Of a stretch of DNA of 39,096 nt, positions 34,289 through 39,096 are shown piece after piece (position 1 is the first letter of the stretch; every line of letters starts with the position of its first letter). This DNA comes from Rhodococcus rhodnii (GTDB lineage: Bacteria > Actinomycetota > Actinomycetes > Mycobacteriales > Pseudonocardiaceae): the NCBI GenBank assembly GCA_000720375.1, contig JOAA01000067.1, positions 1 to 39,096 on the forward strand, given 5' to 3'. The position numbers and the translations under genes are program-made. The notes under the pieces were generated by a model that worked only from the letters and a program-made list of their open reading frames with translations, was not told where the DNA came from and searched no databases.

Positions 34289-35222
34289 CATGCGACTTGT
34301 CACGTTCGACCGGTACGGGCCTCCCGAGGTGCTGTCGGTGACCACTGGGCCAGTGCCGAGGCAGCGCCAAGGCGAGGTTCTCGTGCGCGTGCGTGCCGTG
34401 TCGGTCAACGGCGGCGAACTCGCGCTGCGTGCCGGTCGGCTGCGCCCGTTCAGTGGCAGGCAGTTCCCCAAACGGGTGGGGATCGACCTGGTCGGCGAGG
34501 TGGTCGAGCCGGGAACGAGCAGGTTCGCCGCCGGTGACCTCGTCTGGGGCCTGATCGGGCGGCGGATGGGCTCGGCCGCGGACTACGTCGCGGTGCGGGC
34601 CGACCGGATCGACCACCTCCCTGCCGGGCTCGACATGGTGGAAGCCGCCGCGCTGCCCGTCGGGACCACGGCGATCACCGCGTTGCGCGACGTGGCCGCG
34701 CTCGCACCAGGCGAGCGGCTGCTCGTCCGGGGAGCGACCGGCGGCGTCGGATACATCGCCGTGCAGCTCGGTAAGGCAATGGGGGCGCATGTGACCGGGC
34801 TGGCCAGCGCGGCCAACTTGGACTTGGTGAAGGAACTCGGTGCCGACGAAGCGGTCGACTACCGTGCGCCGGGTCGGCTGGGCCGTTTCGACGTCGTCCT
34901 CGACACGGTCGGTACCGACCTGCCCGCCTTCCGCCGATTGCTCACCCCTGCGGGACGGATGGTCACCATCGCGTTCGACCTCGACCGCCCGATCCGCTCA
35001 CTGGGCTACATCGCGGCACACGCGATCCGTCGCACCCGCTGGATCCGGGCCTTCAGCGGCAATCCGACCGCGACGCTGTTCGCGGAACTCGGTCGCTGGG
35101 TCGCGGCAGGGGCGATCCGGCCGAAGGTGGACCGGGTGTTCCCGGTGTCGGAGGTCGCCGCCGCCCACCGTGCGCTCCAACAGGGCGGTGTGCGCGGCAA
35201 AGTCGTGATCGAGATGTCCTGA
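34275..35222 (+). CDS. NADPH:quinone oxidoreductase-like MDR protein
   Basis: The 315-residue medium-chain dehydrogenase/reductase has a GroES-like N-terminal domain (FDRYGPPEVLSVTTGPVPRQ; VGIDLVGEVVEPGT), lacks the zinc ligands of alcohol dehydrogenases, and has a Rossmann domain with GATGGVGYIAVQLGKAMGA (from 153). The C-terminus HRALQQGGVRGKVVIEM is typical of quinone oxidoreductases. It probably reduces quinones or enones with NADPH. Starts at 34275 or 34290 are possible; GGAG lies very close to the first. It is divergent from the TetR regulator. Confidence 0.88.
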   Translation: MASTSMRLVTFDRYGPPEVLSVTTGPVPRQRQGEVLVRVRAVSVNGGELALRAGRLRPFSGRQFPKRVGIDLVGEVVEPGTSRFAAGDLVWGLIGRRMGSAADYVAVRADRIDHLPAGLDMVEAAALPVGTTAITALRDVAALAPGERLLVRGATGGVGYIAVQLGKAMGAHVTGLASAANLDLVKELGADEAVDYRAPGRLGRFDVVLDTVGTDLPAFRRLLTPAGRMVTIAFDLDRPIRSLGYIAAHAIRRTRWIRAFSGNPTATLFAELGRWVAAGAIRPKVDRVFPVSEVAAAHRALQQGGVRGKVVIEMS

Positions 35223-35316
35223 CGCGACAAGCCTTTCATCGCGCTGACCAGGTCACTTCCGGTGCACGGCGGAACGGTCTTCAAGATCGCCCGCATCGGT
35301 AAGTATGGTGCTCGGG

Positions 35317-37890
35317 GTGAAAGCTGTGCGTCGATTCGCCGTCCGGGCCGGCCTGCCCGAGTCGCTGGCCGAGCTGGGCACCCTGGCCAACAACCTGCGC
35401 TGGACCTGGCACCCGCCCACCCAGGACCTGTTCGCCGCGGTCGACCCGCAGGCGTGGGAGCAACTGGGTGGCGACCCGCTGCGGATGCTCGAGCAGGCGC
35501 CGGCCGAGCGGCTGCGCAGGCTCGCCGCCGACGAGGAATTCATGATGCGGGTCCGCGCCGTGTCCGACGACCTGCGCCGCTACATGACCAGCGACCGGTG
35601 GTATCAGCGCAGGCAGGAAGAACTGGCGCACCGGGCGGCCGGTGACCCGTCGGCGACCCGGCTGCCGAGGTCGATCGCGTACTTCTCGATGGAGTTCGGC
35701 GTCACCGAAGCGCTGCCGAACTACTCCGGCGGCCTCGGCATCCTCGCCGGCGACCACATGAAGGCGGCGTCCGACATGGGCGTGCCGCTGATCGGCGTCG
35801 GCCTGCTCTACCGGTCCGGGTACTTCCGGCAGTCGCTGTCGGCCGAGGGCTGGCAGGTCGAGCACTACCCGGTGATCGACCCGCGTGGCCTGCCGCTGGA
35901 GCCGCTGACCGAGCCGTCGGGCGTGCCGCTGCTCGTGCACGTCTCGATGCCGGGCGGCCGCGTGCTGCGGGCCCGGATCTGGAAGGCCAACGTCGGGCGC
36001 GTGCCGCTGCTGCTGCTCGACTCGGACGTCGAGGAGAACGACGCTGACCTGCGTGGCGTCACCGACCGGCTGTACGGCGGCGACCAGGACCACCGCATCC
36101 GCCAGGAGATCCTGGCCGGGATCGGTGGTGTGCGTGCCGTACGCACGTACTGCGAGCTGACCGGCCACCCGCAGCCGGAGGTGTTCCACACCAACGAGGG
36201 GCACGCCGGGTTCCTCGGCCTTGAGCGGGTCCGTGAACTCATGGCGGCCGAGGGCCTCGACTTCGACCAGGCGCTGTCCGCAGTGCGCGCGGGCACCGTG
36301 TTCACCACGCACACGCCTGTTCCTGCGGGGATCGACCGTTTCCCGGTGGACCTGGTCCGGCACTACTTCGGTGGCGGCAACCTGTTGCCGGGTCTCGACG
36401 TGCAGCGGGTCCTCGCGCTGGGCGCCGAGGAGAACGTGGGCATGTTCAACATGGCGCACATGGGTCTGCGGCTCGCGCAGCGCGCCAACGGTGTCTCGAA
36501 GCTGCACGGCGAGGTCAGCCGGTCGATGTTCGGCGGCCTGTGGCCCGGATTCGACACGCACGAGGTGCCGATCAAGTCGGTGACCAACGGCGTGCACGGT
36601 CCGACCTGGGCGGCGCGCGAGATCCTGAAGCTGCTCGGTGAGTCCGAAGTGGACAGCGAGGTCGGGCTGACCGGATTCCAGCCGGTGACCGACGCCCTGT
36701 TGTGGGAACTGCGGTGCGGGCTGCGTGAACGCCTCGTGCACGAGGTCCGCCGACGCGTGCGGGAAGCGTGGCTGCAGCGCGGTGCGTCGTCGCTTGAGCT
36801 GTCGTGGACCGAGTCGGTGTTCGATCCGAACGTCCTGACCGTCGGGTTCGCCCGGCGTGTGCCGACGTACAAGCGGTTGACGCTGATGCTGCGCGACCCC
36901 GCGCGGTTGAAGGCACTGCTGTTGGACCCAGACCGGCCGGTGCAGCTGGTGGTCGCGGGCAAGTCGCACCCGGCGGATGACGGCGGCAAGGCGCTGATCC
37001 AGCAGATCGTCCGGTTCGCCGACGATCCCGAAGTGCGGCACCGGATCGTGTTCCTGCCGGACTACGACATGTCGATGGCCCGCTACCTGTACTGGGGCTG
37101 CGACGTCTGGCTGAACAACCCGATGCGCCCGTTGGAGGCATGCGGAACGTCCGGCATGAAGGCGGCGTTGAACGGCGGCCTGAACCTGTCCATTAGGGAC
37201 GGTTGGTGGGACGAACTGTACGACGGCCGCAACGGCTGGGCGATCCCAACGGCCGACGGCGTCACGGATCCGGTGCGTCGTGACGACCTTGAGGCATCGG
37301 CCCTGTACGACCTGCTCGGCTCCCAGGTGGTGCCGACGTTCTACGACCGCGGCGCCGACGGCGTGCCCGCCCGGTGGATGGAACTCGTCCGGCACACGCT
37401 GGCATCGCTCGGGCCGAAGGTCCAAGCGACCCGAATGGTCCGCGAGTACGTGGAGACGTTCTACGCACCCGCGGCAACGTCGGCCGCGCGGGCGTCGTCC
37501 GAGAGCTTCCAGCAGGCGAAGGACCTGGCTGCGTACCGCGGCCGGATCGACGCGGCGTGGCACCACGTACGCGTGACCGACAGCGAGCTGACCCTGCCGG
37601 ACGGCAAGACTCCGGTGATCGGCGAGCGCGTGCAGGTGCGTTCGTCGGTTGAGCTGGCGGGTTTGCAGTCGGGGGATGTCGAGGTCCAGGCGGTGGTCGG
37701 CCGGGTCGGCGACACGGATGATTTGCTCGACGTCGTCACGGTGTCGATGAAGCCGGACAGCGACGGGACGTACGTGGCCGAGTTGCCCCTACCGCATGCG
37801 GGTGCGCTCGGGTACACCGTGCGGGTGCTGCCCAAGCACGACCTGCTCGCGTCCACCGCCGAGCTCGGCCGGGTCATCCTGGCGAACTGA
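35317..37890 (+). CDS. glgP: Alpha-glucan (glycogen/maltodextrin) phosphorylase
   Basis: The GT35 enzyme releases glucose 1-phosphate from alpha-1,4-glucan using pyridoxal phosphate. From the GTG at 35317 it has 857 residues. The DUF3417 N-terminal region (LAELGTLANNLRWTWHPPTQ) marks the actinobacterial-type GlgP. SIAYFSMEFGVTEALPNYSG and GGLGILAGDHMKAASDMGVP follow. The PLP lysine is Lys615 in GTSGMKAALNGGLNLS. The last 150 residues form a beta-rich tail. An ATG at 35305 is also in frame. TAAGTAT at 35300 could be a -10 box, suggesting a leaderless or near-leaderless message (inference). GlgP would degrade the glucan made by GlgE and GlgB. Confidence 0.93.
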   Translation: MKAVRRFAVRAGLPESLAELGTLANNLRWTWHPPTQDLFAAVDPQAWEQLGGDPLRMLEQAPAERLRRLAADEEFMMRVRAVSDDLRRYMTSDRWYQRRQEELAHRAAGDPSATRLPRSIAYFSMEFGVTEALPNYSGGLGILAGDHMKAASDMGVPLIGVGLLYRSGYFRQSLSAEGWQVEHYPVIDPRGLPLEPLTEPSGVPLLVHVSMPGGRVLRARIWKANVGRVPLLLLDSDVEENDADLRGVTDRLYGGDQDHRIRQEILAGIGGVRAVRTYCELTGHPQPEVFHTNEGHAGFLGLERVRELMAAEGLDFDQALSAVRAGTVFTTHTPVPAGIDRFPVDLVRHYFGGGNLLPGLDVQRVLALGAEENVGMFNMAHMGLRLAQRANGVSKLHGEVSRSMFGGLWPGFDTHEVPIKSVTNGVHGPTWAAREILKLLGESEVDSEVGLTGFQPVTDALLWELRCGLRERLVHEVRRRVREAWLQRGASSLELSWTESVFDPNVLTVGFARRVPTYKRLTLMLRDPARLKALLLDPDRPVQLVVAGKSHPADDGGKALIQQIVRFADDPEVRHRIVFLPDYDMSMARYLYWGCDVWLNNPMRPLEACGTSGMKAALNGGLNLSIRDGWWDELYDGRNGWAIPTADGVTDPVRRDDLEASALYDLLGSQVVPTFYDRGADGVPARWMELVRHTLASLGPKVQATRMVREYVETFYAPAATSAARASSESFQQAKDLAAYRGRIDAAWHHVRVTDSELTLPDGKTPVIGERVQVRSSVELAGLQSGDVEVQAVVGRVGDTDDLLDVVTVSMKPDSDGTYVAELPLPHAGALGYTVRVLPKHDLLASTAELGRVILAN

Positions 37891-37897
37891 TCGGCTT

Positions 37898-37926
37898 GCC
37901 CAGTCCCGTCTCAGGCGGGACTGGGC
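37898..37926. terminator. Bidirectional terminator between glgP and the TIR gene
   Basis: Perfect 11-base arms GCCCAGTCCCG (37898-37908) and CGGGACTGGGC (37916-37926) flank a 7-base loop. It lies 7 bases after the glgP stop and is followed by a pyrimidine-rich TTCTCGTCTTCCTC on the plus side. The stop codon of the TIR gene (37911-37913, minus strand) falls in the loop, so the same element ends both convergent genes. Confidence 0.8.
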
Positions 37927-38468
37927 TTCTCGTCTTCCTCGTCTTCCTCGGCTTCATAGGCCGAGTTTGGCTGCACGACAGCAACTATCTGTGTTGCGAT
38001 TTCTTCGATGGTGTACTGCCCAGTGCGCAGCGCGACATAGTCAGTGAGAAGCGGAAATCTTGTCAGGATGTCGGCCTTGGTGACGCCGTGCCATATCTGC
38101 AGGATATATTGGCCTTCAACCTGCTTTGCGTAGCAGGCGCCAAGCTCTTTTAGAGGCCACGGTCCTCTGAAGAATGCAGGTGAAAGAATGATTGCGCCAA
38201 ATCTGCTCGCCCGGATGCCGTCGTTGATCTTCTCGAACAGTGAATCGCCGATACGTAGCTCATATGTATCCATCCAGACGGAGACTCCTGCTTTCTTTAG
38301 CATCTTTGCCAGCGGTTTGGCAACCGCGTTCCGGTCCTCGCCCGAGTAGGAGATGAAAACATCGCGTTCGTCGTTGGGTGTCTCCTCTGGAAGCTTTTTG
38401 ATTTGGTGAGTGTGAAACGCTTTCGATTCACTGGTCCGTCCGGGAGGTTGCCAGGGACTGGCGTCCAT
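37911..38468 (-). CDS. TIR-domain protein (C-terminal half of a split DUF1883-TIR gene)
   Basis: The frame from ATG 38468 gives 185 residues. A TIR domain runs from about 36 to 165: RDVFISYSGEDRNAVAKPLA, then VSVWMDTYELRIGDSLFEKI, SRFGAIILSPAFFRGPWPLK and a last helix IEEIATQIVAVV. Glu108 in WPLKEL is at the position of the catalytic glutamate of NAD-cleaving TIR domains. An acidic tail (EAEEDEEDE) ends it. No ribosome-binding site precedes the ATG, and the first 30 residues (MDASPWQPPGRT) look like the wrong frame of the overlapping upstream gene. It is best read as the C-terminal half of a protein whose N-terminal half is encoded one frame away. Bacterial TIR proteins of this kind often serve in antiphage defence. 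Confidence 0.8.
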   Translation of the reverse strand: MDASPWQPPGRTSESKAFHTHQIKKLPEETPNDERDVFISYSGEDRNAVAKPLAKMLKKAGVSVWMDTYELRIGDSLFEKINDGIRASRFGAIILSPAFFRGPWPLKELGACYAKQVEGQYILQIWHGVTKADILTRFPLLTDYVALRTGQYTIEEIATQIVAVVQPNSAYEAEEDEEDEKPSPA

Positions 38469-38866
38469 GTGGGTTTCGGGAGGTGGCCACGGTGTCCGCC
38501 GAGGTCTGTGATGCCGTACCGTCGACCTGGCCACGGTACGGTAAGATATACCGGCGACACGCGGTAGTGGCCGCCGACATACGCATGCCGTTGCTGCTTT
38601 CGCATGCGCCTGTACCCTCGGCTGTCCACGATGCGAACGTTTGCTTCGTGTCCAGCCGTGTCGCACCGGAAAGTGATTCCCTTCGATGGGTGTCCCAGTT
38701 GGGCGCGCCAAAAATTCTTGGCGCATCCTGTGGTGTACTTGACGTCGGTCGAGCGCAGTTTGTGAATGACTTCCCACTTTAGTGAAGGTCGTGCCAGTAA
38801 CCAAACGAGCAAAGCCGTCTCGCCCGCGACGATCCAAGTCCAATTGTCGGCTAGTGCATCGAACAT
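38297..38866 (-). CDS. Membrane-anchored DUF1883-like protein (N-terminal half of split TIR gene)
   Basis: From ATG 38866 (GGGG six bases upstream) the frame gives 189 residues. Residues 8-25 (NWTWIVAGETALLVWLLA) are one transmembrane segment. Residues 58-125 (GHEANVRIVDSRGYRRM; HAYVGGHYRVSPVYLTVPWP; YGITDLGGHRG) match the DUF1883 pattern, a small beta domain known, as I recall, to occur fused to TIR. After Lys157 the frame becomes meaningless (SFQRRHPTTNAMFSS) because it runs out of frame over the TIR coding sequence. An A5 run at 38395-38399 marks the switch point. One extra A there gives TKSKKLPEETPNDERDVFIS in one frame. The original product was probably a single protein of about 318 residues. 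Confidence 0.65.
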   Translation of the reverse strand: MFDALADNWTWIVAGETALLVWLLARPSLKWEVIHKLRSTDVKYTTGCAKNFWRAQLGHPSKGITFRCDTAGHEANVRIVDSRGYRRMRKQQRHAYVGGHYRVSPVYLTVPWPGRRYGITDLGGHRGHLPKPTWTPVPGNLPDGPVNRKRFTLTKSKSFQRRHPTTNAMFSSPTRARTGTRLPNRWQRC

Positions 38867-38998
38867 GTCAGCCCCGTCAGGTCCATGCGGCCTCAGTGCA
38901 GGCAATACTGACAGAAAGGGATTGGTCGTCAATCAGGCGTACGGGTGGCGCATCTGGTCAACGGAGAAATTGGCCAAGAATTGGCACAGAAAAGTCCA

Positions 38999-39096
38999 CT
39001 AGTGTCCTGAGTCGTTAATTCGCGTGCAGTATGCGGCGAGGGTGTCGAGGATCTGATCGGCGGTCTTGGTCCACACGAACGGCTTGGGGTCGGCGT
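38999..39096 (-). mobile_element. IS630-type transposase, C-terminal end, running off the window
   Basis: The minus strand enters at the right edge and reads ADPKPFVWTKTADQILDTLA, then AYCTRINDSGH and TAG (39001-38999). This is the usual C-terminus of IS630-family transposases of actinobacteria. The catalytic DDE part lies outside the window, so it is unknown whether the element is intact. It points toward the split TIR gene, whose start is 133 bases away. Confidence 0.8.

Noticed and set aside
35281..37566. About 760-codon minus-strand frame opposite glgP
   Set aside because: Low-complexity His/Arg/Gln-rich shadow of glgP with no recognisable domain.
38766..39002. 78-codon plus-strand frame upstream of the split TIR gene
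   Set aside because: It is antisense to the membrane-segment coding region and runs into the IS630 end; no motif or ribosome-binding site.

Overview
The window is high-GC actinobacterial DNA. GTG starts, 4-base stop/start overlaps, GlgE-type glucan metabolism, an AfsR-like regulator, SCO6745-type and mycothiol-associated DinB-like proteins, and secreted GH92/GH27 enzymes together suggest a filamentous actinomycete, most likely of the Pseudonocardiaceae (inference from gene families, not a database match).

Layout. 1-1394: the tail of a LuxR-type regulator, a STAS anti-anti-sigma protein, and a 0.75-kb gap holding transposase relics. 1395-9905: a large secreted GH92 alpha-mannosidase, a drug-type ABC exporter whose two genes are joined by a 27-codon relay ORF, an AfsR-like ATPase regulator convergent with and overlapping the exporter, and a small membrane protein. 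10051-13073: a two-component system, a membrane protein and a YbbN-type thioredoxin/TPR protein. 13070-17188: an MFS exporter with its divergent TetR and twin operators, an SCO6745-family protein with a thiamine-binding-type protein, a divergent MarR, and a DinB-like protein. 17190-23403: two paralogous zinc metallopeptidase lipoproteins, soluble transhydrogenase, tandem repeat hairpins and a secreted GH27 enzyme with an NPCBM module.

23905-37890 is a glycogen/trehalose locus: glgB, a small secreted protein, mak and treS (overlapping by ATGA), and glgE, all on the minus strand, with glgP on the plus strand. TreS makes maltose from trehalose, Mak phosphorylates it, GlgE transfers maltosyl units to a glucan, GlgB branches it and GlgP degrades it. 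Unrelated genes (an LRR protein, a COG3541 nucleotidyltransferase, and a TetR with a quinone-oxidoreductase-like MDR gene) are interleaved. A degenerate ~22-bp tandem repeat lies 3' of glgB.

37891-39096 looks different: visibly less GC-rich, ending in an IS630-type transposase. Its minus strand encodes what appears to be a membrane-anchored DUF1883-TIR protein split into two frames by a -1 shift at a run of five A residues. TIR proteins of this sort are often antiphage NAD-consuming effectors, so this is the most interesting locus in the window.
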